From contig JAAWEK010000003.1 of the NCBI GenBank assembly GCA_022794265.1, forward strand, positions 124,001 to 188,000: a stretch of DNA of 64,000 bases, read 5' to 3'. Position 1 is the stretch's first letter; each line of letters begins with the position of its first letter. Positions 6,711 to 15,617 of this stretch are shown one piece after another. A program made the translations under genes and the position numbers. The stretch comes from Lachnospiraceae bacterium. Its GTDB lineage: Bacteria > Bacillota > Clostridia > Lachnospirales > Lachnospiraceae. The notes beneath the pieces were generated by a model that worked only from the letters and a program-made list of their open reading frames with translations, did not search any database and was not told the DNA's origin.

Positions 6711-8192
6711 ATGAATTCTCAAGTCGAATACAATGTATATAAAGATATTCAGAAACGTACGGGCGGAGAAATCTATCTGGCGGTTGTAGGACCGGTTCGG
6801 ACAGGAAAATCTACATTTATTAAACGCTTTATGGACATTATGGTAATTCCTCAGATTGCTGATGAAAACGTCAAGGAGAGAACCAGGGATGAACTGCCCC
6901 AGAGCGCCACAGGAACCACAATAATGACAACGGAGCCGAAATTTATTCCAAAAGAAGCCGCAAAGATTCAGGTAACACCGGATACCAATGTATCGGTTCG
7001 GTTAATCGACTGTGTCGGTTATATGACAAAAGGCGCTACTGGTCATATTGAAAATGATATGGAGCGGATGGTAAAGACACCGTGGTTTGATTATGAAATT
7101 CCCTTTACCAAAGCGGCAGAAATCGGGACAAAGAAGGTAATCAATGAACATTCTACCATTGGTATTGTAATTACCACCGATGGTTCCTTTGGGGATATTG
7201 AGCGGAATAATTACATAGAGCCGGAAGAGCGGACCATTAACCAGTTAAAATCTCTGGGCAAACCATTTATTGTTTTATTAAATACCAATAAACCATATGC
7301 AAAAGAAACTCTGGAACTGGCAAACCAGATTTCAGAAAAAAACAATGTCACAGTACTTCCAATTAATTGTGAGCAGTTGAAAAAAGAAGAAATCTATAAA
7401 ATTTTGGAAACCGTACTGTACGAATTTCCGTTGTCATCTATAAGCTTTTATATGCCGAAATGGGTAGAAATGCTGGAAGAAGACCACTATCTCAAGCAGG
7501 ATATTATTACCACGTTAAAGATGAAGTTAAAGGATATGAACAAGGTTAAGGATTCTGCAAAACTGGATGATATCTCTTCTGAATACGTGAAAGGTTCTTA
7601 CATAAAAAACAAAGATTTGTCTACCGGTAATATTGATATTGAACTGGATATGGATGATATGCATTATTACAGTGTATTATCGGATTTAACAGGGACTCCG
7701 ATTGAAAATGAATATCATCTGATTCATTCGTTAAAAGATTATGCGGCATTGAAAAATGAGTATGAAAAAGTCAAAGATGCCATGATGGATGTGGGATACA
7801 AAGGCTATGGGGTTGTCACACCATCCAAAGAAGAAATTATTCTTGGGGAACCGGAAATTATAAAAACAGGCAACAAGTATGGTGTTAAAATTAAAGCCCA
7901 GGCACCATCCATTCATATGATTAAAACTGAGGTTCTGACAGAAATTGCCCCAATCGTGGGAAGTGAACAGCAGGCAAAAGAACTGATAGAATATATTAAT
8001 TCTTCCGCCCAGACCAGTGAAAACGGTATTTTTGAAACCAATATATTCGGAAAATCCATTGAACAGATTGTAGAGGATGGCATACGCAACAAACTGGATA
8101 AATTATCAAATGAAACTCAGGAAAAAATGAAAAATACTCTTGAAAAAATAACAAATGAAAGTACCGGTGGTGTCATCTGTATTATTATTTAA
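6711..8192 (+). CDS. spoIVA: Stage IV sporulation protein A, spore coat morphogenetic ATPase
   Basis: ATPase that polymerises on the mother-cell side of the forespore membrane to form the basement layer of the spore coat. At 493 residues it has the family's standard length. The N-terminus carries the P-loop GPVRTGKST (about residues 27-35) in a TRAFAC-like GTPase fold that in this family hydrolyses ATP, with RLIDCVGYM as the switch region near 100. The C-terminus ends in the hydrophobic CIIII, typical of the forespore-anchoring tail. AAGGGGGT lies 9 bases before the ATG. The -10-like GCATATAATG about 35 bases upstream could be a sigma-E box, but no good -35 is seen. Its presence shows that the organism sporulates or recently did. 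Confidence 0.97.
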   Translation: MNSQVEYNVYKDIQKRTGGEIYLAVVGPVRTGKSTFIKRFMDIMVIPQIADENVKERTRDELPQSATGTTIMTTEPKFIPKEAAKIQVTPDTNVSVRLIDCVGYMTKGATGHIENDMERMVKTPWFDYEIPFTKAAEIGTKKVINEHSTIGIVITTDGSFGDIERNNYIEPEERTINQLKSLGKPFIVLLNTNKPYAKETLELANQISEKNNVTVLPINCEQLKKEEIYKILETVLYEFPLSSISFYMPKWVEMLEEDHYLKQDIITTLKMKLKDMNKVKDSAKLDDISSEYVKGSYIKNKDLSTGNIDIELDMDDMHYYSVLSDLTGTPIENEYHLIHSLKDYAALKNEYEKVKDAMMDVGYKGYGVVTPSKEEIILGEPEIIKTGNKYGVKIKAQAPSIHMIKTEVLTEIAPIVGSEQQAKELIEYINSSAQTSENGIFETNIFGKSIEQIVEDGIRNKLDKLSNETQEKMKNTLEKITNESTGGVICIII

Positions 8193-8201
8193 ATAAAATA
8201 C

Positions 8202-8230
8202 GGATTTTCCCTGATAAATCCTCATTTTTT
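8202..8230 (+). terminator. Weak Rho-independent terminator after spoIVA
   Basis: GGATTT / AAATCC stem with 8-base loop, then TCATTTTTT. Confidence 0.5.
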
Positions 8231-8263
8231 GGGAATTATAAACTGAAAAAGGAGGAAGTCTGG

Positions 8264-9724
8264 ATGTTGGAGAAAATTTTCAGGTTAAAGGCCGCTCAAA
8301 CAAATGTAAAAACTGAATTACTGGCAGGTATTACTACATTTATGACAATGGCTTATATTGTGGCATTGAATCCCAACCTTTTAACGGGCTTCGGACGTGG
8401 AGATGTAACGGCAGGTATTTTAACCGATGGAACCAACGGTTTATGGAACGCCGTATTTCTGTCAACCGTTTTGTCTGCCGGCATTGGCTGTCTGCTGATG
8501 GCCTTTCTGGCAAATCTGCCATTTGCCCTGGCTCCGGGAATGGGATTAAATTCCTATTTCGCAGCGGTTGTGGTTTCTGTCTGCACAGCTGCAGGATTCA
8601 CTTCTTATGAAAAAGGGTTCAGTGCCGCATTATCGATTGTTCTTATCTCAGGTATTTTATTTACGATTTTAACGGTTATTAAAATTCGAGAGAAGATTGT
8701 AGCTGCAATTCCCTTGGCCGTTCGACTGGCAATTCCAGCCGGAATTGGCTTAATGCTGATTCATATCGGACTGACAACCAATGCCGGTATATACGACAGT
8801 CAGGGCAGCCTTTTTACCATACTAGGCTCATTTTTTACAAACGGGCCGGGCAGTACAAAGGAAATGATGGGAAATAACCTGTATCATCAGATGATTTTAT
8901 ATGTAATCGCGGTTTTTCTTGGAATTTTTGTAATTTCTGGATTTGATTATTTGAAAATCCGGGCTTCTATTCTGACAGGTATGATAGTAAGCTCTGTCTT
9001 TTATTGGCTGGGTTCTTTTCTGTTTCTGAATATAAATCCGTTTCGTTCCCTGCAGGGAGCCGTCTGGATTCCTCCCTTTGCTGATATGGCACAATATACA
9101 TTATTTGCCTTTGATTTTGGCAGTCTGTTTGAAATCGGAATATTTTCAGCCATCATGACAATTATAACCTTTTGTATGGTTGATATGTTTGATACCATTG
9201 GAACACTTTACGGTACAGCAGGCAAAGCAGGTATGTTGGATAAAGAAGGAAATATGCATAATATGAATAAAGCGATGATATCGGATTCACTTGCCACCTG
9301 TGTCGGCGCCTGTACCGGCACATCAACAGTTACAACATTTATAGAATCTGCTTCCGGCATTGCAACAGGCGGACGAACCGGTTTGACATCTGTTGTAACC
9401 GGTCTGATGTTTTTTGCATGTATGTTTTTGTCGCCTTTCATTCAAATTATTCCAGCGCCGGCAACTTCTGCAGCATTGATATCCGTTGGTTTCGCAATGC
9501 TGGATTCTTTAAAAAAGGTAAATTATTCAGATCCGGCACAGTCGGCTGCAACGGCATTGCTGCTGATTTTCATGGTGGGTACGGGAAGTATCGGGACAGG
9601 CATAGGTATGGGGCTGATTGCATATTCTGCGATACGTCTTGTCACCGGAAAAGGCAGAGAGGTTTCGGTTGTCACCTATATACTGGCATTGCTGTTTATC
9701 GGAAAGTTTTTTATAACCTTTTAA
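8264..9724 (+). CDS. NCS2-family (AzgA-like) purine permease
   Basis: Integral membrane transporter for adenine, guanine or hypoxanthine, probably proton-driven. The 486-residue protein has about 12-14 hydrophobic segments and family signatures: FMTMAYIVALNPNLL near the start, FALAPGMGLNSYFA near residues 87-100, the VDMFDTIGTLYGTAGKAGM block near 306-324, and TSTVTTFIESASGIATGGRTG near 349-369. AAAGGAGGAAG precedes the ATG by 6 bases. The short gap upstream (71 bases) holds no purine riboswitch, unlike many pbuG genes. The family is secure; the exact purine cannot be read from sequence. Confidence 0.92.
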   Translation: MLEKIFRLKAAQTNVKTELLAGITTFMTMAYIVALNPNLLTGFGRGDVTAGILTDGTNGLWNAVFLSTVLSAGIGCLLMAFLANLPFALAPGMGLNSYFAAVVVSVCTAAGFTSYEKGFSAALSIVLISGILFTILTVIKIREKIVAAIPLAVRLAIPAGIGLMLIHIGLTTNAGIYDSQGSLFTILGSFFTNGPGSTKEMMGNNLYHQMILYVIAVFLGIFVISGFDYLKIRASILTGMIVSSVFYWLGSFLFLNINPFRSLQGAVWIPPFADMAQYTLFAFDFGSLFEIGIFSAIMTIITFCMVDMFDTIGTLYGTAGKAGMLDKEGNMHNMNKAMISDSLATCVGACTGTSTVTTFIESASGIATGGRTGLTSVVTGLMFFACMFLSPFIQIIPAPATSAALISVGFAMLDSLKKVNYSDPAQSAATALLLIFMVGTGSIGTGIGMGLIAYSAIRLVTGKGREVSVVTYILALLFIGKFFITF

Positions 9725-9743
9725 TGATTCATTGTTTGTTCAC

Positions 9744-9773
9744 TTGCGGCAATCCCTATCCGTATGATATACT
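9744..9773 (+). promoter_or_regulatory. Promoter of the MutS-family gene
   Basis: TTGCGG at 9744, 18-base spacer, TATACT at 9768. Confidence 0.45.
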
Positions 9774-9831
9774 TATAGCGCTTTGGTTCTGAAATAAAAA
9801 ATCGGACAGAACCGGAAAGGTACGGAATTGT

Positions 9832-11517
9832 ATGGAAATATATATGTATTTTATCATTGCTGGGGCAGTTTTTCTGTTTTTTGTATACCAGTCCGTTATA
9901 TTCAGAAAAAATGAAAGACTGAAATTACTAAATAAAATTAAAAATAACTGGGGCAGTGTGCCGGACAGGGAATATGAATATAACGAATTTCAGAAAATAA
10001 CAAAATATTATCAGGCCGTAGCCGGCAGCGAATTTCATATTGATGATATAACATGGAATGACTTAGCCATGGATGATATTTTTATGTTGCTGAATAATAC
10101 ATATTCATCAGCAGGAGAGGAATATCTCTATAAAATGCTGCGGATTCCTTCCTTTGACAATACGGAACTGAAAAACAGAGAAAAACTAATCCGTTATTTT
10201 GAGGAGAACAACAATGAGGCTTTTTTACTGCAAGAGCGGTTTGCGGCTTTGGGCAGAACAAAATCCATTTCTTTATCCCAGTTTTTACACCGGCTGGGGG
10301 ATTTGGGAAACAGAAGTAATGTAAAGCATTATGTAATGGATATATTATTTGCCACATCCGCCGGACTCTTATTTTTTCAGCCGGTAGCCGGACTGGTATT
10401 GTTTCTGCTAATGCTGTCCGTAAACATTATCAGTTATTATCGTGAGAAAGCGGAAATTGAAAGTTATTTTATATGTTTTAAATATCTGGTGGACATGATT
10501 AATTGTGCAGATGCCGTTGTTAAACTGAACATTAAGGGCATTGATGAGTATACATCCATACTGAAGGATTGCCTGGCGCAGCTGCAGACGGTACGGAACG
10601 GTATTTTTCTGTTGTCCATGAACGGCACTGGCGGTTCTCTGGGCGAAATAATTATGGAGTATTTCAGGATGATTTTTCATGTGGATATTATTAAATTTAA
10701 TTCCATGCTGGATTCCACCAGAACAAACATCCGTTACATTGATACAATGTTTGAAACATTAGGCAGACTGGAAGCTGGAATGGCAGTCGCATCCTTTCGG
10801 ACAGCACTTCCTTACTATTGCCGGCCAGAGTTATATAAAGCCGGAAATAATTCCAGACATTTGGATGTAAAAGAAATATATCATCCTATGATTTCCAATC
10901 CGGTAGCCAATAGTCTTTATGAAGAAAAATGTGTGTTGATTACTGGTTCCAATGCTTCTGGAAAATCTACCTTCCTGAAAACCATTGCCATCAACGCAAT
11001 ACTGGCACAGACGGTCTATACCTGTACAGCCAGAAATTATGTCTCCTGCTTTTTCAGAATATATTCTTCCATGGCGTTAAAGGATAATCTTCTGAACAAC
11101 GAAAGTTATTATATTGTAGAGATTAAATCTTTAAAACGTATCATCGATGCCATAGACGACAGAATTCCGGTGTTATGTTTTGTAGACGAAGTTCTGCGTG
11201 GAACGAATACTGTGGAACGAATTGCAGCCTCCTCCCATATTCTGAAATATTTATCCCTCCGGAATGTGATGTGTTTTGCCGCCACCCATGATATCGAACT
11301 GACTCATATGCTGGTGGATGATTATTCAAACTATCACTTTACGGAAAACGTACAGAAAAATGATATACAATTCAGTTATGAATTGCTGAAGGGAAGGGCA
11401 ACTTCCAGAAATGCCATTCAGTTGTTGAATATCATTGGATTTGAGAAAAGTATTGTAAAAAATGCGGATGAACTGGCTCATAAGTTTATGGAACAGGGTG
11501 TATGGGAAAAGCTATAG
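9832..11517 (+). CDS. Membrane-anchored MutS-family ATPase
   Basis: 561-residue protein of the MutS superfamily that lacks the mismatch-binding and connector domains of MutS. Hydrophobic stretches lie at residues 5-22 and about 165-200, then a helical lever region, then the C-terminal ABC-type ATPase: Walker A GSNASGKS near 372-379, Walker B CFVDEVLRGTNT near 447-458, and AATHDIELT near 483. Conservation of both nucleotide motifs suggests an active ATPase. It is not MutS1 or MutS2 (no Smr or KOW domain). Similar membrane MutS-like proteins are common in Firmicutes and Bacteroidetes with no settled role. It is transcribed alone, with its own promoter and terminator. Confidence 0.85.
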   Translation: MEIYMYFIIAGAVFLFFVYQSVIFRKNERLKLLNKIKNNWGSVPDREYEYNEFQKITKYYQAVAGSEFHIDDITWNDLAMDDIFMLLNNTYSSAGEEYLYKMLRIPSFDNTELKNREKLIRYFEENNNEAFLLQERFAALGRTKSISLSQFLHRLGDLGNRSNVKHYVMDILFATSAGLLFFQPVAGLVLFLLMLSVNIISYYREKAEIESYFICFKYLVDMINCADAVVKLNIKGIDEYTSILKDCLAQLQTVRNGIFLLSMNGTGGSLGEIIMEYFRMIFHVDIIKFNSMLDSTRTNIRYIDTMFETLGRLEAGMAVASFRTALPYYCRPELYKAGNNSRHLDVKEIYHPMISNPVANSLYEEKCVLITGSNASGKSTFLKTIAINAILAQTVYTCTARNYVSCFFRIYSSMALKDNLLNNESYYIVEIKSLKRIIDAIDDRIPVLCFVDEVLRGTNTVERIAASSHILKYLSLRNVMCFAATHDIELTHMLVDDYSNYHFTENVQKNDIQFSYELLKGRATSRNAIQLLNIIGFEKSIVKNADELAHKFMEQGVWEKL

Positions 11518-11535
11518 TTCAGAACTATTCGAAAA

Positions 11536-11571
11536 AAGATTGGCGTACCTAAATGGAAGCCGGTCTTTTTA
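11536..11571 (+). terminator. Rho-independent terminator after the MutS-family gene
   Basis: AAGATTGGC / GCCGGTCTT stem with two G-U pairs followed by TTTTTATTTT. Confidence 0.7.
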
Positions 11572-11585
11572 TTTTGGTTAAAAAC

Positions 11586-11626
11586 AAAAAAATTCGGAAA
11601 AATCTTGTATCCAAGGTTTTTCCGAA
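11586..11626 (-). terminator. Rho-independent terminator of tRNA-Leu
   Basis: Read on the minus strand: a 15-bp stem TTCGGAAAAACCTTG / CAAGATTTTTCCGAA with a short loop, then seven T. It lies just beyond the tRNA 3' end. Confidence 0.85.
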
Positions 11627-11634
11627 ATAAAAAG

Positions 11635-11717
11635 TGCAGGAGATGGGACTTGAACCCACACATAGTCACCTACGTCAGATTTTGAGTCTGATGCGTCTGC
11701 CATTCCGCCACTCCTGC
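11635..11717 (-). tRNA. tRNA-Leu(CAA)
   Basis: Minus-strand cloverleaf of 83 bases. The acceptor stem GCAGGAG pairs with CTCCTGC, the anticodon stem TCAGA / TCTGA encloses the loop CTCAAAA with anticodon CAA (reads UUG), the variable arm is long as expected for leucine, and the T arm contains GGTTCAAGTC. The 3' CCA is not encoded (the discriminator A is followed by CTT), so it must be added by the nucleotidyltransferase. It is a single tRNA gene, opposite in strand to its neighbours, with its own promoter and terminator. Confidence 0.95.
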
Positions 11718-11728
11718 AACGCTTAAAT

Positions 11729-11757
11729 ATTTTATCATTACATTTAAAGTCTGTCAA
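11729..11757 (-). promoter_or_regulatory. Promoter of tRNA-Leu
   Basis: On the minus strand, consensus TTGACA (11752-11757), 17-base spacer and TAAAAT (11729-11734), 12 bases before the mature tRNA 5' end. Confidence 0.85.
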
Positions 11758-11839
11758 TCTTTTTTTATGAAATTTTATAATCTGAAATTTTATAGGAATA
11801 GAACTCAGTGGTTATAGCAAAATAGAAATATAATATACT

Positions 11840-11867
11840 TTGAATTCCACAAAATATAGAGTATAAT
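11840..11867 (+). promoter_or_regulatory. Promoter of the zinc-finger protein/polA/coaE unit
   Basis: TTGAAT at 11840, 16-base spacer, TATAAT at 11862. Transcription would begin near 11874. Confidence 0.75.
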
Positions 11868-11906
11868 ATTCGGTAGAAAATGGAAGGGCAAAAAGGTATA
11901 CTTTTT

Positions 11907-12251
11907 ATGAAATGTCAGGAATTTCAGGAATTAATCCCTGAATTTATTGAAAATACATTGGAAGAAAAATATTATGACGGGTTTGTTCATCATGCGAATA
12001 CCTGCAGGAATTGTCTGGATGAATTGGAAATTTATTTTATGATCCGGGTAGGTCTGGAACGAATGGAAAGTGATGCCTCAAAATCCTTTGATATACAGGG
12101 TGAATTGAAAAACCGTTTATTATATTATGAGCGTAAAGCGGACAGTATGTTCCTGCACGGATTATACAGAAAAATTGTAATGACCATAGCGGAAGGATGT
12201 ACGGTCATACTGCTTATTTTACAGATTTTGCTTTGGCTTGAAATCCTATAG
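11907..12251 (+). CDS. Anti-sigma-factor-like zinc-finger (zf-HC2) membrane protein
   Basis: 114-residue protein. MKCQEFQELIPEFIE is followed by the H-x3-C-x2-C pattern HANTCRNC (about residues 30-37), typical of the zinc-binding anti-sigma fold, and by one C-terminal membrane helix near 93-112. The start at 11907 is preferred over an ATG at 11880: the family begins close to this methionine and the predicted transcript start leaves almost no leader for the earlier codon. No ECF sigma factor lies nearby, so it is an orphan; the zinc finger may serve another role. It leads the polA-coaE unit, 18 bases before polA. Confidence 0.7.
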   Translation: MKCQEFQELIPEFIENTLEEKYYDGFVHHANTCRNCLDELEIYFMIRVGLERMESDASKSFDIQGELKNRLLYYERKADSMFLHGLYRKIVMTIAEGCTVILLILQILLWLEIL

Positions 12252-12269
12252 AAAGGGAATAAAATAAAA

Positions 12270-14918
12270 ATGAATAAAACTGAAAAATTAGTACTGATAG
12301 ACGGACACAGCATATTAAACCGGGCATTTTACGGAGTACCGGACTTAACCAATGCGGAAGGAAAACATACCAATGCAGTATTCGGTTTTTTAAATATCAT
12401 GTTTAAGATACTGGACGAAGAAAAACCTACCAATCTGGCGGTGGCCTTCGACGTAAAAGAACCAACCTTCCGTCATAAGATGTATAACGAATATAAAGGG
12501 ACAAGAAAACCCATGCCGGAAGAATTGCTGGAACAGGTTCCGCTAATGAAAGAAGTTCTTCAGTCAATGAACATTCCTATTGTGGAACTTCCGGGATATG
12601 AGGCAGATGATATTTTGGGAACGCTTTCCAAACGGGCAGAAACAGCCGGCATGGATGTCAGTATCATTACCGGTGACCGGGATTTGCTTCAGCTGGCTAC
12701 AGAGCATATTTTGATCCGGATACCAAAGACCAAAAAAGGCGGTACGGAAATCGAAGACTATCATGCAAAAGATGTAATAGAAACCTATCAGGTTACGCCG
12801 TTGGAATTTATTGATGTAAAAGCCTTAATGGGGGATACGGCAGATAACATTCCGGGAGTACCTTCGGTAGGGGTAAAAACAGCAACCAGTTTAATCGTTC
12901 AGTATAAAAATATAGAAAACTTATATGCGCATATTGATGAAATCACGAAAAAAAAATTAAAGGAAAATTTGGTGGAACATAAAGATTCTGCGGAACTGAG
13001 CAAAAAACTTGCAGTCATCAATATAGATTCTCCAGTTGAACTTCAGATTTCAGATACAAAAATAAAGGACTTTTTCACACCAAAAGCCTATGAATATATG
13101 AAACGGCTGGACTTCAAATCGCTGTTAAAGCGCTTTGACAAAACGCAGGCGGCAAACACGGAGATTTCCTATCAGATAGTAACCGATTATGATGAAGTAA
13201 CACAGGTGTTTTCAAAACTTCATGAAATGAAACAGGTGGCTGTTCATGTATTTTCCAATGACCATGAAATTGCAGCCATGGCTTTGGCAGCAGCGCCAGA
13301 TCAGGTATATATCATTCCAAAACAATGGTTTATAACTGATGAAGTTTTGACAGAAGAACTGGAGCATTTAATTTTTGATGATCATGTTATGCTGGGACTA
13401 ATCGGTTTAAAAAACCATCTGAAGCTTGTTTCTGAGGATTCCAAAGACAGTTCTTCCGTATTTGATGCAGAAATTGCAGCATATCTTTTAAATCCGCTGA
13501 AAGATACCTATCACTATGATGATATTGCCAGAGATTTTCTTGGACTAACGGTGTTATCAGAATCAGAATATATAGGAAAACTACGATATGTCGATGCATA
13601 TGAACAGAATACGGAAGCATTTGCCAAAATGGCCGCTGATACGGCAGCCGTTATCTACCAGTCCATGATACCGCTGGGTGAACAGTTAAAAGAAACAAAC
13701 CAGTATCACCTGTTTACCGATATTGAAATGCCACTGATATTTGCACTAAACCGTATGGAGCGGGCCGGGGTCCGGGTAGAAGAAGAGGAATTAAAATCCT
13801 ACTCCGAAATGCTTGGAGAACGAATTGGAGTTTTGGAGCAGGAAATCTATCAATGTGTAGATGCTGAATTTAATATCAATTCTCCAAAACAGCTGGGAGA
13901 AATCTTATTTGACAAAATGGGAATTCCGGGAGGAAAAAAAACGAAGACCGGATATTCCACTTCAGCAGACATTCTGGAAAAACTGGCGCCGGAATACCCA
14001 GTAATTCATAAGATTCTGGAATACCGCCAGATGACCAAATTAAAATCCACCTATGCAGACGGATTGCGGAATTATATTGCTCCGGACGGACGGATTCATG
14101 GAAAATTTAATCAGACCATTACCGCTACAGGCCGGATTAGCAGTACGGAACCAAATCTCCAGAATATTCCAATCCGGATGGAGCTGGGACGGGCGTTGCG
14201 AAAGGTATTTGTTCCAAAAGAGGGATGCCGATTCATTGATGCGGATTATTCCCAGATTGAACTGCGGATTTTAGCCCATATTTCGGGAGATGATAATCTC
14301 ATCGAAGCATATAAGACTGCACAGGATATTCACAGAATAACGGCTTCCAAGGTATTTCACACACCGTTTGAAGAAGTGACCCATGAACAACGAAGCAATG
14401 CCAAGGCAGTAAACTTCGGAATCGTATATGGAATCAGTTCTTTTGGCCTCAGCCAGGATTTGAGTATTACAAAAAAGCAGGCAGCAGAATATATTGAGCA
14501 ATATTTTGAAACATACCCAAAGATTAAAGAATTTCTGGATTCCATTGTGGAACAGGCCAGAAAAGATGGTTATGTATCTACACTGTTTGGCAGAAGGCGG
14601 CCGGTTCCGGAGTTATCTTCTAAAAATTTTATGCAGCGAAGTTTTGGAGAACGAATTGCAATGAATTCCCCGATTCAGGGAACAGCAGCCGATATTATGA
14701 AGATAGCCATGATAAATGTTGACCGCAGCATCCGGGAACAGGGTCTGAAAACCAGAATTGTACTTCAGGTACATGATGAATTGCTTCTGGAGGTTCCAGA
14801 AGGGGAAATCCCACAGGTAAAAGAACTTGTGGAGAACTGTATGAGAAGTGCAGCAAATCTGTCGGTTCCACTGGAAGTCGGTCTGGAATCCGGTGATAAC
14901 TGGCTGGAAGCACATTAA
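12270..14918 (+). CDS. polA: DNA polymerase I
   Basis: Repair and Okazaki-fragment polymerase of 882 residues. An N-terminal 5' nuclease domain (about 1-290, with KLVLIDGHSILNRAFYG and GDTADNIPGVPSVGVKTA) is followed by a degenerate 3'-5' exonuclease-like domain (about 300-480) in which I do not see the usual metal-binding acidic residues, so proofreading is probably absent as in Bacillus-type enzymes. The polymerase domain has motif A DADYSQIELR near 656, motif B RSNAKAVNFGIVYGIS near 707 and motif C QVHDE near 833. It is followed after 18 bases by coaE, a common Firmicute pairing. Confidence 0.98.
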   Translation: MNKTEKLVLIDGHSILNRAFYGVPDLTNAEGKHTNAVFGFLNIMFKILDEEKPTNLAVAFDVKEPTFRHKMYNEYKGTRKPMPEELLEQVPLMKEVLQSMNIPIVELPGYEADDILGTLSKRAETAGMDVSIITGDRDLLQLATEHILIRIPKTKKGGTEIEDYHAKDVIETYQVTPLEFIDVKALMGDTADNIPGVPSVGVKTATSLIVQYKNIENLYAHIDEITKKKLKENLVEHKDSAELSKKLAVINIDSPVELQISDTKIKDFFTPKAYEYMKRLDFKSLLKRFDKTQAANTEISYQIVTDYDEVTQVFSKLHEMKQVAVHVFSNDHEIAAMALAAAPDQVYIIPKQWFITDEVLTEELEHLIFDDHVMLGLIGLKNHLKLVSEDSKDSSSVFDAEIAAYLLNPLKDTYHYDDIARDFLGLTVLSESEYIGKLRYVDAYEQNTEAFAKMAADTAAVIYQSMIPLGEQLKETNQYHLFTDIEMPLIFALNRMERAGVRVEEEELKSYSEMLGERIGVLEQEIYQCVDAEFNINSPKQLGEILFDKMGIPGGKKTKTGYSTSADILEKLAPEYPVIHKILEYRQMTKLKSTYADGLRNYIAPDGRIHGKFNQTITATGRISSTEPNLQNIPIRMELGRALRKVFVPKEGCRFIDADYSQIELRILAHISGDDNLIEAYKTAQDIHRITASKVFHTPFEEVTHEQRSNAKAVNFGIVYGISSFGLSQDLSITKKQAAEYIEQYFETYPKIKEFLDSIVEQARKDGYVSTLFGRRRPVPELSSKNFMQRSFGERIAMNSPIQGTAADIMKIAMINVDRSIREQGLKTRIVLQVHDELLLEVPEGEIPQVKELVENCMRSAANLSVPLEVGLESGDNWLEAH

Positions 14919-14936
14919 CGATTAAAGAAATGAGGC

Positions 14937-15545
14937 ATGACAATGATATTAGGAATTACAGGCGGTATCGGAAATGGTAAATCCACAGTATTAAAAATAT
15001 TACAGGAACAATATCATTTCGCTGTATTTGAAGCGGACCGCATTGCCCATGAATTAATGATGCCAGGAAATAAAATATTTGATTCCATTGTGGAAGCCTT
15101 TGGAACAGAGATTTTAAACCCGGACGGTGTCATTGACCGAATGCGGTTTGGAGCAATAGTTTTTAGTGATGCCTCCAAACTGGAACGGCTGAATCAGATG
15201 GTTCATCCGTCTGTCATAGATGAAATATCCTGCCGGATTCATCAACTCCGGCAGGAACAGCCGGATACAAACTTTGTAATCGAAGCAGCACTTCTGATTG
15301 AATCGGGCTGTTATAAAATCTGCGACCGATTATGGTATATCGATACCCGGCCGGAAATCCGCAGGGAACGGTTAAAGAGATACCGGGGATATACCGACGA
15401 AAAAATCCAACAGGTAATTGCAAATCAACTGAAAAAAGAGGAATTCTTAAAGTATGCGGATGATGTGATTGATAATAGTTTTTCCATCGAAGAAACCGCT
15501 GCGCAGATAGAAAAAAAACTGGTATTATCAGGAAATTTGTGTTAA
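14937..15545 (+). CDS. coaE: Dephospho-CoA kinase
   Basis: Last step of coenzyme A synthesis, phosphorylating the ribose 3' hydroxyl of dephospho-CoA with ATP. 202 residues, standard length. P-loop GITGGIGNGKST at residues 6-17, then the family pattern FEADRIAHELM near 31-41, FVIEAALLIESG near 117-128 and RRERLKRYRGYT around 145. A second in-frame ATG two codons downstream is an alternative start. It follows polA after 18 bases and is probably cotranscribed with it. Confidence 0.96.
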   Translation: MTMILGITGGIGNGKSTVLKILQEQYHFAVFEADRIAHELMMPGNKIFDSIVEAFGTEILNPDGVIDRMRFGAIVFSDASKLERLNQMVHPSVIDEISCRIHQLRQEQPDTNFVIEAALLIESGCYKICDRLWYIDTRPEIRRERLKRYRGYTDEKIQQVIANQLKKEEFLKYADDVIDNSFSIEETAAQIEKKLVLSGNLC

Positions 15546-15617
15546 AATTACCCTATATTTGAGGATTTGTGACGGAGCTGCAGATTCCAGAACCGATATA
15601 CAATACAATGCTCCGAT

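Noticed and set aside
8193-8263. Purine riboswitch before the NCS2 permease
   Set aside because: The gap is only 71 bases and holds a terminator and a ribosome site; no room or motif for the aptamer.
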